Positions 52,300-61,460 of a stretch of DNA of 61,460 nt are shown one piece after another (positions within the stretch are counted from its first letter, which is position 1; each line of letters begins with the position of its first letter). The position numbers and the translations under genes are program-made. The notes under the pieces are model-generated. The model ran no database searches, had not been told where the DNA came from, and was given only the letters and a program-made list of their open reading frames with translations. The stretch is from positions 1 to 61,460 of the forward strand of contig NZ_JAHCLR010000030.1 of the NCBI RefSeq assembly GCF_018455725.1. The letters run 5' to 3'. This DNA comes from Mycolicibacter acidiphilus. GTDB taxonomy: Bacteria > Actinomycetota > Actinomycetes > Mycobacteriales > Mycobacteriaceae.

Positions 52300-52955
52300 A
52301 GCACGATCGCCGTCAGCACCAGGCCATCCACCACCGACCAGCGACCGTGCAGCTCGGACAGCGGCGGCCCGGCCAGCGCGGCGGGGTCGATCAGGATGCG
52401 GGAAACAAACCCACCGTCGGGCGTGAACGTGATGTGGGCGTCTTCGAATCCCAGCCAGCGTTTGGTCAGCGGGAACCACGCTTTGTAGGTGGCTTCCTTG
52501 GCGCAGAACAGGATTCGATCCCAGTGCGTGCCGCCCGGCAACGTCCCCAGTTCCACCCGTTCCGCAGGCAGGCTGACCGCGTTCAGCACCCCGTCGGGCA
52601 GCACGTCGTGCGGTTCGGCATCGATGCCCACCGACCGCACGCCCGGGGTGCGGCCCACCACCGCGCCGCGGAACCCCGCACAGTGCGTCAGCGAACCGAC
52701 CACGCCGTCGGGCCAGTGCGGTTCGCCCTTCTCCCCCTTGAGGATCGGCACCGGCGACTGACCGATCTGTTCCAGGGCCAGCCGCGCACAGTAGCGGACG
52801 GTGATGAACTCGTTGCGCCGCTTGGCAACCGACTTGGCGATCAGCGGTTCCTCATCGGGCAGCGGGGAAAGCCCCGGCGGGTCGTCGGTGCGTTCCGCCC
52901 AGGCCAGGGACTCCCCCGATGCCCCGCCGAGCACCGTGTCCAGCAGGCCGCTCAT
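52296..52955 (-). CDS. pptT: 4'-phosphopantetheinyl transferase PptT
   Basis: A 219-residue Sfp-type transferase that activates acyl carrier proteins and carrier domains of polyketide and peptide synthases, needed for mycolate and siderophore production. It has [20 protein letters not shown], the magnesium-binding VGIDAEP (Asp112, Glu114) and the [11 protein letters not shown] motif (Glu154, Lys158). The sequence is close to M. tuberculosis PptT from memory. Both ends overlap neighbours (truB and the phosphoesterase gene), so the three genes are coupled. Confidence 0.97.
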   Translation of the reverse strand: MSGLLDTVLGGASGESLAWAERTDDPPGLSPLPDEEPLIAKSVAKRRNEFITVRYCARLALEQIGQSPVPILKGEKGEPHWPDGVVGSLTHCAGFRGAVVGRTPGVRSVGIDAEPHDVLPDGVLNAVSLPAERVELGTLPGGTHWDRILFCAKEATYKAWFPLTKRWLGFEDAHITFTPDGGFVSRILIDPAALAGPPLSELHGRWSVVDGLVLTAIVL

Positions 52956-53917
52956 CGTCGCTGCCGCTCGCGCAGGCGTTCCCGGAACTTCGCCGATTCG
53001 GCGCGCATCTCGTCGGTGATCGCGAAATGGCCCCCGAACTCGTTGAGGTAGCCGGGCGGGTAGTGCGGTTCGGGCAGGATCTGGCGCAGCCAGCGGTGCG
53101 GCTGACGTCGGCGCCATTCCCGCGGGTAGCCGACCGACACCTCCTCGAACCGCACGTCGTCGTAGAAGGTGGTGCGCGGGATGTGCAGGTGCCCGTAGAC
53201 CGAGCAGGCAGCGTTGTACCGGGTGTGCCAGTCGGCGGTCTCGGTCGTGCCGCACCACAGCGAGAACTCCGGATAGAACAGTGCGTCGCACGGTTGGCGC
53301 ACCATCGGGAAATGGTTGACCAGCACCGTCGGCGTCATCCAGTCCAGGTCTTCCAGCCGTTTGCGGGTGACGGCCACCCGGTCGCGGCACCAGGCATCCC
53401 GGGTGCCGTAGGGCTCGCAGGACAGCAGGAACTCGTCGGTGGCCACGACGTTGTTCTCCCGCGCGATCGCCAGACCCTCGGCCTTCGTCGTCGCCCCGGC
53501 CGGCAGGAACGTGTAGTCGTAGAGCAGGAACATCGGCACGATCGTCGCCGGGCCGCCCTCCTCGGTCCAGACCGGATACGGGTGCTCCGGGGTGATGACG
53601 CCCATCTGGTCGCACATCTCGACCAGGTAGTCGTAGCGGGACCGGCCGAACACCTGCATCGGGTCCTTGGTGGTGGTCCACAACTCGTGGTTGCCCGGAA
53701 CCCAGATGACCTTGGCGAAGCGTTTCCGCAGCAGGTCCAGTGACCAGCGGATCTCGTCGGTGCGTTCGGCGACGTCGCCGGCGACGATCAGCCAGTCCTC
53801 CGGGTGCGCCGGGTGCAGTGATTCGGTGACCGGCTTGTTGCCCAGATGTCCGGTGTGCAGATCCGAGATCGCCCACAGGGTCGGACGGTGTCCGCGCGTC
53901 GACTCCTCGGTGATCAC
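52952..53917 (-). CDS. Calcineurin-like metallophosphoesterase (Rv2795c-like)
   Basis: A 321-residue phosphoesterase with the metal motifs SDLHTGH (about residues 18-24), GDVAERTDE (about 49), GNHELW (about 84), and NHFPM plus GHLHIP towards the C-terminus. The conserved partner of pptT in mycobacteria, whose product was recently named PptH, hydrolyses phosphopantetheine from carrier proteins; the symbol pptH could apply. GTG 53917 gives nearly the known length of 324. Confidence 0.93.
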   Translation of the reverse strand: MITEESTRGHRPTLWAISDLHTGHLGNKPVTESLHPAHPEDWLIVAGDVAERTDEIRWSLDLLRKRFAKVIWVPGNHELWTTTKDPMQVFGRSRYDYLVEMCDQMGVITPEHPYPVWTEEGGPATIVPMFLLYDYTFLPAGATTKAEGLAIARENNVVATDEFLLSCEPYGTRDAWCRDRVAVTRKRLEDLDWMTPTVLVNHFPMVRQPCDALFYPEFSLWCGTTETADWHTRYNAACSVYGHLHIPRTTFYDDVRFEEVSVGYPREWRRRQPHRWLRQILPEPHYPPGYLNEFGGHFAITDEMRAESAKFRERLRERQRR

Positions 53918-54032
53918 GAGGTTCCACCCTAGTGGCTGGCACCGAACTAGAACGTGTTCTGACTCCGGCTGTGACCGCGGTGACATAACTTGTACACTCC
54001 CGGCAGGGATCGGGCGAATTCGAAGGGGTGTC

Positions 54033-54605
54033 ATGCTCACCAAGCTGCGTCTGTTCACCGTGCTGAGCGCAGTGGTGATGGCAGCCGTCATGGTCTTTCA
54101 GCAAACACCGTCGCTCACCGTGGGCAGCGTCGGCGTGCAGTTGCGGTCGACCGCGCTGCCGCTGGCCCCGGCGCCGAGTTCCACGGTGGTGCTGACCAAC
54201 CCGCGGCCGTTCGACGCCTGCGAGGACATCCCCTATGACGCCCTCGCACAGCTCGGCCTGACCTACACCCCGCCGAAGCCGGTGGAGGGAGTTCGCTGCG
54301 AACTCGACGCCGGCAACTACCAGATGGCGATCGAGACCTACATCTGGCGCAGCTACGACGAATCGCTGCCCCGCGACGCCCTCGAGACCACCATCAACGG
54401 GCACCGCGCCGCGCAGTACTGGGTGATGAAGCCCACCGAGTGGAACAACCGCTGGTGGTTCTCCTGCATGGTGGCGTTCAAGACCAGCTACGGGCTGATC
54501 CAGCAGTCGCTGTACTACTCGCCGGTGTACTCCAACCCCGACGTGGACTGCCCCTCGGAGAACCTGAAGCGGGCCCAGCAACTGTCCCCGCTCTACAAGT
54601 ACTGA
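54033..54605 (+). CDS. DUF3558-type exported protein
   Basis: A 190-residue protein. The N-terminal hydrophobic segment LFTVLSAVVMAAVMVF (about 7-22) acts as a signal peptide or anchor, without a lipobox cysteine. The body has RPFDACEDIPYDALAQLGL and a matching later cysteine pattern, typical of DUF3558, which includes mycobacterial lipoproteins such as LppV. ATG 54033 follows AAGGGG. It is divergent from the phosphoesterase gene and 4 bp upstream of the CocE-like gene. Confidence 0.7.
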   Translation: MLTKLRLFTVLSAVVMAAVMVFQQTPSLTVGSVGVQLRSTALPLAPAPSSTVVLTNPRPFDACEDIPYDALAQLGLTYTPPKPVEGVRCELDAGNYQMAIETYIWRSYDESLPRDALETTINGHRAAQYWVMKPTEWNNRWWFSCMVAFKTSYGLIQQSLYYSPVYSNPDVDCPSENLKRAQQLSPLYKY

Positions 54606-54609
54606 CCGG

Positions 54610-56232
54610 GTGACGCACCGGCGACTGCTCGACACCGCGTTCCGCCGGGCGTTGCGACTGCCGCCGGGTGACGGCTACACCGTCGAACGGGTCGCGATCC
54701 CGATGCGCGACGGCGTCGTGCTGCTCGCCGACCACTACGCACCGTCGTCGACGGTGCGCGGCACCCTGCTGGTCCGCACTCCCTACGGCGGGCGCTTCCC
54801 GTCGTCGCTGATCTTCGCCCGGGTCTACGCCGCCCACGGCTATCACGTGGTCCTGCAGAGCGTGCGCGGGACGTCCGGTTCGGGTGGCGTGTTCGAGCCG
54901 ATGGTCAACGAGGTCGCCGACGGCGCCGACACCGTCGCGTGGCTGCGCGACCAGCGGTGGTTCACCGGCACGTTCGGCACGCTCGGGGTGTCCTATCTGG
55001 GGTTCACCCAGTGGGCGCTGCTGGTCGACCCGCCACCGGAGTTGACCGCGGCCGTCGTCACCGTCGGACCGCACGACTTCAGCGCGTCGTCGTGGAGCAC
55101 CGGGTCGTTCACCGTCAACGATTTCCTGGGCTGGAGTGACGCGATGGCCCGTCAGGAAGACGACGGCGACGGGCCGGTCCAATCCGGGCTGCGCCAACTG
55201 ACGGCGCGGCGTCGCCTCGCCCGGGCCACCGCGGGCCTGCCGCTGGGTGCGGCCGGCCGGGCGCTGCTGGGATCCGGTGCGCCCTGGTACGAGTCGTGGC
55301 TGGAACATCCCGACACCGGTGACCCGTTCTGGCGGCCGTACCGGTTCGGCGCCGCCCTGGATACGGTGCAGGTGCCGGTGCTGCTGGTCAGCGGCTGGCA
55401 GGACCTGTTCGTGGATCAGACCATGGCCCAGTACCGCCGGCTGGCCGACCGCGGTGTCGAGGTGGGGCTGACGGTCGGGCCGTGGACGCACACCGAGGTG
55501 CCGGTCCGCGGGCTCGGTGTGCTGACCCGTGAATCGCTGGACTGGTTCGACACCCACCTGGCCGGCGTGGGCGGGCCGGCGCGTCGCAGTCCGGTGCGGG
55601 TGTTCGTCACAGGGGGTGACGGCTGGCGGAATCTGGAGCACTGGCCGCCGGCGACCACACCCCGATCGTGGTGGCTGCACCCCGGTGAGCGGCTGGACGT
55701 CACCGATTCGGCGGTCGGGTCGGCGGAGTTCGTCTACGACCCCGCCGACCCCACCCCGACGGTCGGCGGACGGCTGCTGGCCCCGGGCGGCGGGTACCGC
55801 CGTGACGACGCACTGGCCGCCCGCGCCGACGTCTTGGTGTTCACCGGTGCTCCACTGACCGAGGGGCTCCTCGTGTTCGGTTGCCCGACAGTGGAGTTGG
55901 AGCACTCCAGCGACAATCCGCACGTCGACGTGTTCGTCCGGGTCAGTGAGGTCGACACACGCGGGCGGTCCCACAATGTCAGCGACGGCTACCGCCGCTT
56001 GGCTGGTGCGTCCGGACCGGTGCGCATCGAACTCGATCCGATCGCCCACCGGTTCACCGCCGGCGCCCGGATCCGCCTGCTGATCGCCGGCGGCTGCCTC
56101 CCACGGTTCGCGCGCAACACCGGCACCGGTGAGCCCCCGGTCAGCGCCGTCGGGTTGCGGCCCGCCACTCACACCATCACGTTCGGTGAATCGCGGTTGA
56201 CGCTGCCGATCGGTGATGACCGGCCAGGGTGA
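54610..56232 (+). CDS. CocE/NonD-family hydrolase (Rv2800-like)
   Basis: A 540-residue serine hydrolase of the X-Pro dipeptidyl-peptidase / cocaine-esterase family. The alpha/beta domain has LQSVRGTSGSGGVFEPMVNEVADGADTVAWLR, and the nucleophile elbow GVSYLG holds the catalytic Ser. A C-terminal jelly-roll domain covers about residues 350-540. M. tuberculosis has a similar gene, Rv2800. It starts at GTG 54610. Its stop meets the dinF stop head-on, making a GGGTGATCACCC palindrome at 56227-56238. Confidence 0.92.
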   Translation: MTHRRLLDTAFRRALRLPPGDGYTVERVAIPMRDGVVLLADHYAPSSTVRGTLLVRTPYGGRFPSSLIFARVYAAHGYHVVLQSVRGTSGSGGVFEPMVNEVADGADTVAWLRDQRWFTGTFGTLGVSYLGFTQWALLVDPPPELTAAVVTVGPHDFSASSWSTGSFTVNDFLGWSDAMARQEDDGDGPVQSGLRQLTARRRLARATAGLPLGAAGRALLGSGAPWYESWLEHPDTGDPFWRPYRFGAALDTVQVPVLLVSGWQDLFVDQTMAQYRRLADRGVEVGLTVGPWTHTEVPVRGLGVLTRESLDWFDTHLAGVGGPARRSPVRVFVTGGDGWRNLEHWPPATTPRSWWLHPGERLDVTDSAVGSAEFVYDPADPTPTVGGRLLAPGGGYRRDDALAARADVLVFTGAPLTEGLLVFGCPTVELEHSSDNPHVDVFVRVSEVDTRGRSHNVSDGYRRLAGASGPVRIELDPIAHRFTAGARIRLLIAGGCLPRFARNTGTGEPPVSAVGLRPATHTITFGESRLTLPIGDDRPG

Positions 56233-57564
56233 TCACCCGGCGCCGTTCACCGCCCAGCGCCCCGAAACCGTCCGCGCCCCGACGAACACCAGGCGGAGCA
56301 CGATGAACGTCGTCAACCCCGACCAGATCCCGGCCAGGCCCCAGTCGAAAGCCAGCGCCAGCCAGACCAGTGGCAGGAATCCGAACAGCGCACTGGCAAC
56401 GGTGGCGGTCCGCATGAATGCCGCGTCCCCGGCGCCGATCAGCACCCCGTCCAGGGCGAAAACGATTCCGGCAGCTGGTAATTGCGCGACCAGAAACCAC
56501 CACGGCACGCCGATGCTGGCGAGCACCGTGGCGTCGTCGGTGAACAACCGGGGCAGGGCGGCACTGCCGCATGCCATCACCGCGGCCAGCACCGCGGCGG
56601 CCGCCGCCGAGAACACCGTCACCCGCGCGGCGACGGACTTGGCCTGGCCGGCGTGGCCGGCACCGAGCGCGGCGCCCACCAGTGCCTGCGCGGCGATCGC
56701 CAGCGAATCGAGCACCAGGGCGAGAAACGTCCACAGTTGCAACACGATCTGGTGGGCCGCTAGTGCCGCGGCACCGAACCGCGCCGCGACCGCGGCCGCC
56801 GAGACGAAGCACGCCTGAAACGCCAGGGACCGTACGATCAGGTCACGGCCCATCGTCACCTGTGCCCGCACCACCGCCCGGTCGAGCCGCAACGGCACCC
56901 GTTCGGCTCGGAACGCCTGCAGGAACAGCAGGGCCGCCAGCCACTGTCCGGCGCAGTTGGCGACCGCCGACCCGGTCAGTCCCCAGCGCGGGAATCCCAG
57001 CCAGCCGTACACCAGCAGCGGACACAGCACCGCCGAAAGCACAAACCCGGCAACGACATAGCGCGGCGGGCGCGCGACATCCTGCACTCCGCGCAGCCAG
57101 CCGTTGCCGGCCAGCGACACCAGGATCGCCGGGGCGCCCAGGATAGCGATCCGCAGCCACGGCAGCGTCGTCGCCGCGATCTGCGGGGCGCCAGCCACCG
57201 CCGCCACGAGCGGACCTGCCACCGTCTGGACCGCGACGACGATCAGCACACCCAAGCCGAGCGCCAGCCAGGTCGCCTGCACCCCCTCGATGACCGCGGC
57301 GGCGCGATCACCAGCACCGAAGTGCCGCGCAGCGCGCGCCGTCGTCCCGTAGGACAGGAACGTCGCCTGGGAGCCGATCAACCCGAGGATCAGCCCGCCG
57401 ATGGCCAGGCCCGCCAGGCTCAGCGCGCCCAGTCGGCCGACCACCGCGGTGTCGAACAGCAGATAGAGCGGTTCGGCGGCCAGCACGGCCAACGCCGGCA
57501 GCGCCAGCGCCGTGATCTGCCGTACTTCGCTGCGCGGCCCGGCGTGTCGACCGGGGACTCCCAC
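56233..57564 (-). CDS. dinF: MATE-family efflux protein DinF
   Basis: A 443-residue protein of 12 predicted membrane helices with the MATE/DinF pattern ALPALAVLAAEPLYLLFDTAVVGRLG at the N-terminus. MATE proteins export cationic or toxic compounds using ion gradients. M. tuberculosis dinF (Rv2836c) lies next to Rv2837c as here. It begins 10 bp after the nrnA stop. In M. tuberculosis a long section, including the CRISPR locus, separates this gene from Rv2800; here they are adjacent. Confidence 0.95.
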   Translation of the reverse strand: MGVPGRHAGPRSEVRQITALALPALAVLAAEPLYLLFDTAVVGRLGALSLAGLAIGGLILGLIGSQATFLSYGTTARAARHFGAGDRAAAVIEGVQATWLALGLGVLIVVAVQTVAGPLVAAVAGAPQIAATTLPWLRIAILGAPAILVSLAGNGWLRGVQDVARPPRYVVAGFVLSAVLCPLLVYGWLGFPRWGLTGSAVANCAGQWLAALLFLQAFRAERVPLRLDRAVVRAQVTMGRDLIVRSLAFQACFVSAAAVAARFGAAALAAHQIVLQLWTFLALVLDSLAIAAQALVGAALGAGHAGQAKSVAARVTVFSAAAAAVLAAVMACGSAALPRLFTDDATVLASIGVPWWFLVAQLPAAGIVFALDGVLIGAGDAAFMRTATVASALFGFLPLVWLALAFDWGLAGIWSGLTTFIVLRLVFVGARTVSGRWAVNGAG

Positions 57565-57574
57565 CCTCGTGGGC

Positions 57575-59033
<1,459 letters not shown>

Positions 59034-59035
59034 GG

Positions 59036-61460
59036 CTAGGTCCGCGCCTTCTCGACCAGTTCGTAGGCCTGAATGACGTCGCCTTCCTTGATGTCGCTGT
59101 AGGTCAGCGTCAGACCGCACTCGAAACCGTCGCGGACCTCGGTGGCATCGTCTTTCTCCCGCTTCAGCGAGGAGATCGTGATGCCCTCGGCGACGACGAC
59201 GTTGTCGCGCAGCAGTCGCGCCTTGGCGTTGCGCCGCATGATGCCGGACGTGACCAGGCAGCCCGCGATGTTGCCCACCTTGGAGGACCGGAACATTGCG
59301 CGAATCTCGGCGCGGCCCAGCTCCTTCTCCTCGTAGATCGGCTTGAGCATGCCCTTGAGCGCGCTCTCGATCTCGTCGATGGCCTGGTAGATGACCGAGT
59401 AGTAGCGGATCTCCACACCTTCGCGGTTAGCCAACTCGGTGGCCTTGCCCTCGGCGCGCACGTTGAACCCGATGATGATCGCGTCCGACGCCGACGCCAG
59501 GTTGACGTTGGTCTCGGTGATGCCACCGACACCGCGGTCGATCACCCGCAGCTGCACCTCGTCGTCGACCTGGATGCCCATCAAGGCCTCCTCCAGCGCC
59601 TCGACGGTACCGGCGTTGTCGCCCTTGAGGATCAGGTTCAGCTGGCTGGTTTCCTTCAGCGCCGAGTCCAGGTCCTCCAGCGAGATCCGCTTGCGCGAGC
59701 GGGCGGCCAGCGCGTTGCGCTTGCGCGCGTTGCGCTTGTCGGCGATCTGGCGGGCGATCCGGTCCTCGTCGACGACCAGCAGGTTGTCGCCGGCGCCGGG
59801 CACCGAGGTGAAGCCGATGACCTGCACCGGACGCGACGGGGTCGCCTCTTCGACGTCGTCGCCGTGCTCGTCGACCATCCGGCGCACGCGGCCGTAGGCG
59901 TCGCCGGCGACGATCGAGTCGCCGACCCGCAGCGTGCCGCGCTGGATCAGCACGGTGGCCACCGGGCCGCGGCCGCGGTCCAGGTGCGCCTCGATCGCCA
60001 CACCCTGGGCTTCCATGTCGGGGTTGGCCCGCAGGTCCAGGGCGGCGTCGGCGGTGAGCAGCACCGCCTCCTCCAGCGCGGCGATATTGGTGCCCTGCTT
60101 GGCCGAGATGTCGACGAACATGGTGTCGCCGCCGAAGTCCTCGGCGACCAGACCGTATTCGGTGAGCTGACCGCGGATCTTGGCCGGGTCGGCACCCTCC
60201 TTGTCGATCTTGTTGACCGCCACCACGATCGGCACGTCGGCGGCCTGCGCGTGGTTGATCGCCTCCACCGTCTGCGGCATGACGCCGTCATCGGCCGCGA
60301 CCACCAGGATCGCGATGTCGGTGGCCTTCGCACCACGGGCACGCATGGCGGTGAACGCCTCGTGACCCGGGGTGTCGATGAAGGTGATCAGGCGCTCAGT
60401 GCCGTCGAAGTCGACGCCGACCTGGTAGGCACCGATGTGCTGGGTGATGCCGCCGGCCTCGCCCTCGCGGACGTTGGCCTTGCGGATGGTGTCCAGCAGG
60501 CGCGTCTTGCCGTGGTCGACGTGACCCATCACGGTGACCACCGGCGGGCGACTCTGCAGATCCTCCTCGCCGCCCTCGTCCTCGCCGTAGGTCAGGTCGA
60601 ACGACTCCAGCAGCTCACGGTCCTCGTCCTCGGGGGACACGACCTGAACGACGTAGTTCATCTCGCCGCCCAGCAGCTCCAGCGTCTCGTCACCGACCGA
60701 CTGGGTGGCGGTGACCATCTCACCGAGGTTGAACAGCGCCTGCACCAGCGCGGCCGGGTTGGCGTTGATCTTCTCCGCGAAATCGCTCAGCGACGCACCG
60801 CGGGCCAGCCGGATGGTCTCGCCGTTGCCGTGCGGCAACCGCACACCGCCGACGATCGGCGCCTGCATGCTTTCGTATTCGGCGCGTTTCGCCCGCTTCG
60901 ACTTACGGCCCCGTTTCGGCGCACCGCCGGGACGGCCGAACGCACCGGCGGCACCGCCGCGCTGGCCGGGACGACCACCACCACCGCCGGGACGGCCGCG
61001 GAAGCCACCGGGACCGGCCGGAGCGCCGGCACCACCGGCACCGCCGGCACCGCCACCGGGACCGCCGCGGTAACCCCCGGGACCGCCGGCGCCGCCGGGA
61101 CGACCGCCGGGACCGCCGGGGCGACCGCCGCCGCCGGGACCCGGACGGGGACCGCCGGGCCGGGCCGGCCGGCCCTGTCCGAAGCCGGGCGGGCGAGGCG
61201 GCATGTTGCCGGGCGAGGCGCCACCCGGTCGCGGCGCACCGGGCCGGGGTGCCCCCGGCCGCGGGGCCTGCGGGTGCGGACGCGGAATGGCGCGCTCCAC
61301 CGGCTGCGCCGACGAGAACGGGTTGTTGCCGACGCGCGGGGTCCGCACACCGGGCTTGGGGCCCGGTGCGGGGCTCGGCGCCGGGCGGGCGCCAGGGGTC
61401 GGGGCAGGTCCGGGCTGTGCCGGAGCGGGCGCCGGGGCCGGGGCCGTCGCGGCAGGCGGG
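59036..61460 (-). CDS. infB: Translation initiation factor IF-2, N-terminus cut by window edge
   Basis: Partial: 807 residues are visible of about 900 expected. It has a G/P/R-rich, low-complexity N-terminal region (60860-61460), then the GTPase with G1 [20 protein letters not shown] and later domains ending ELVEKA. A codon at 61348 is not the start; the frame continues to the right edge with proline/alanine-rich sequence. It guides initiator tRNA to the ribosome. It heads the infB-rbfA-nrnA-dinF operon. Confidence 0.98.
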   Translation of the reverse strand, partial: PPAATAPAPAPAPAQPGPAPTPGARPAPSPAPGPKPGVRTPRVGNNPFSSAQPVERAIPRPHPQAPRPGAPRPGAPRPGGASPGNMPPRPPGFGQGRPARPGGPRPGPGGGGRPGGPGGRPGGAGGPGGYRGGPGGGAGGAGGAGAPAGPGGFRGRPGGGGGRPGQRGGAAGAFGRPGGAPKRGRKSKRAKRAEYESMQAPIVGGVRLPHGNGETIRLARGASLSDFAEKINANPAALVQALFNLGEMVTATQSVGDETLELLGGEMNYVVQVVSPEDEDRELLESFDLTYGEDEGGEEDLQSRPPVVTVMGHVDHGKTRLLDTIRKANVREGEAGGITQHIGAYQVGVDFDGTERLITFIDTPGHEAFTAMRARGAKATDIAILVVAADDGVMPQTVEAINHAQAADVPIVVAVNKIDKEGADPAKIRGQLTEYGLVAEDFGGDTMFVDISAKQGTNIAALEEAVLLTADAALDLRANPDMEAQGVAIEAHLDRGRGPVATVLIQRGTLRVGDSIVAGDAYGRVRRMVDEHGDDVEEATPSRPVQVIGFTSVPGAGDNLLVVDEDRIARQIADKRNARKRNALAARSRKRISLEDLDSALKETSQLNLILKGDNAGTVEALEEALMGIQVDDEVQLRVIDRGVGGITETNVNLASASDAIIIGFNVRAEGKATELANREGVEIRYYSVIYQAIDEIESALKGMLKPIYEEKELGRAEIRAMFRSSKVGNIAGCLVTSGIMRRNAKARLLRDNVVVAEGITISSLKREKDDATEVRDGFECGLTLTYSDIKEGDVIQAYELVEKART

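Noticed and set aside
52296-54635. A very long open minus-strand frame continuing upstream of pptT
   Set aside because: The frame merely stays open through GC-rich DNA. Only 52296-52955 matches PptT; the rest lies opposite or out of frame with the phosphoesterase and DUF3558 genes.
56227-56238. Palindrome GGGTGATCACCC as an operator
   Set aside because: It arises where two convergent stop codons meet (TGA/TCA) and no promoter lies there.
60860-61460. Repeat-like GC-rich tract resembling a PE_PGRS or tandem repeat
   Set aside because: It is in frame with infB and is the known Gly/Pro/Arg-rich low-complexity N-terminal region of actinobacterial IF-2.

Overview
The window is high-GC actinobacterial DNA, almost certainly from a fast-growing environmental Mycobacterium (Mycolicibacterium type). 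The conserved genes are recognisably mycobacterial and follow M. tuberculosis order as I remember it: a Rv2772c-like membrane protein and dapB; then a Rv2781c-like nitronate monooxygenase, pepR, pnp (gpsI), rpsO, ribF and sirR; then an ltp1-like thiolase, truB, pptT, Rv2795c- and Rv2800-like genes, dinF, nrnA, rbfA and infB. infB runs off the right edge. No rRNA, tRNA, CRISPR array or insertion sequence was seen.

Two accessory blocks are inserted in this backbone. Block 1 (about 3.9-29.9 kb) is an oxidative catabolism island. It holds three related cassettes, each with a protein annotated in databases as a 'metal-dependent hydrolase' (PF10118 type), a flavin/[2Fe-2S] ferredoxin-type reductase, and either a Baeyer-Villiger-type monooxygenase (cassettes B and C) or an EphD-type hydrolase/dehydrogenase fusion (cassette A). 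Each cassette has a TetR regulator beside it. Around them lie an FadE5-like acyl-CoA dehydrogenase, SDRs, an old yellow enzyme, an epoxide-hydrolase-like protein, a nitronate monooxygenase, FadD, a second acyl-CoA dehydrogenase and a TetR-Abi-alpha-DUF445 operon.

Block 2 (about 37.5-51 kb) holds a fourth PF10118 protein with an AraC regulator, a P450-SDR-monooxygenase operon, and a long beta-oxidation-type operon (thiolase, SRPBCC, MaoC, SDR, acyl-CoA dehydrogenase, SDR, probably thioesterase) with a TetR regulator.

The main result concerns the PF10118 proteins. All four carry Glu, ExxH, Glu, HxxxExxH at nearly invariant spacing. That is the ligand pattern of a carboxylate-bridged diiron oxygenase, closest to AurF, and not an obvious hydrolase signature. 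Because three of the four sit next to a flavin/[2Fe-2S] reductase, I propose that they are the oxygenase and reductase halves of a two-component diiron monooxygenase system feeding hydrophobic, probably alicyclic, substrates to BVMO/SDR/hydrolase steps and then to beta-oxidation.

Several candidate operators can be read directly: symmetric repeats in divergent tetR intergenic regions (8388-8422, 13884-13910, 17432-17449, 18773-18797, 29284-29326), a matching pair of sites for the 50-51 kb TetR (50236-50257 and 51083-51104), and a 41-bp element at exactly the same distance (31 bp) upstream of both the fourth PF10118 gene and the P450 operon, with 21-bp-spaced direct repeats typical of AraC-family sites.
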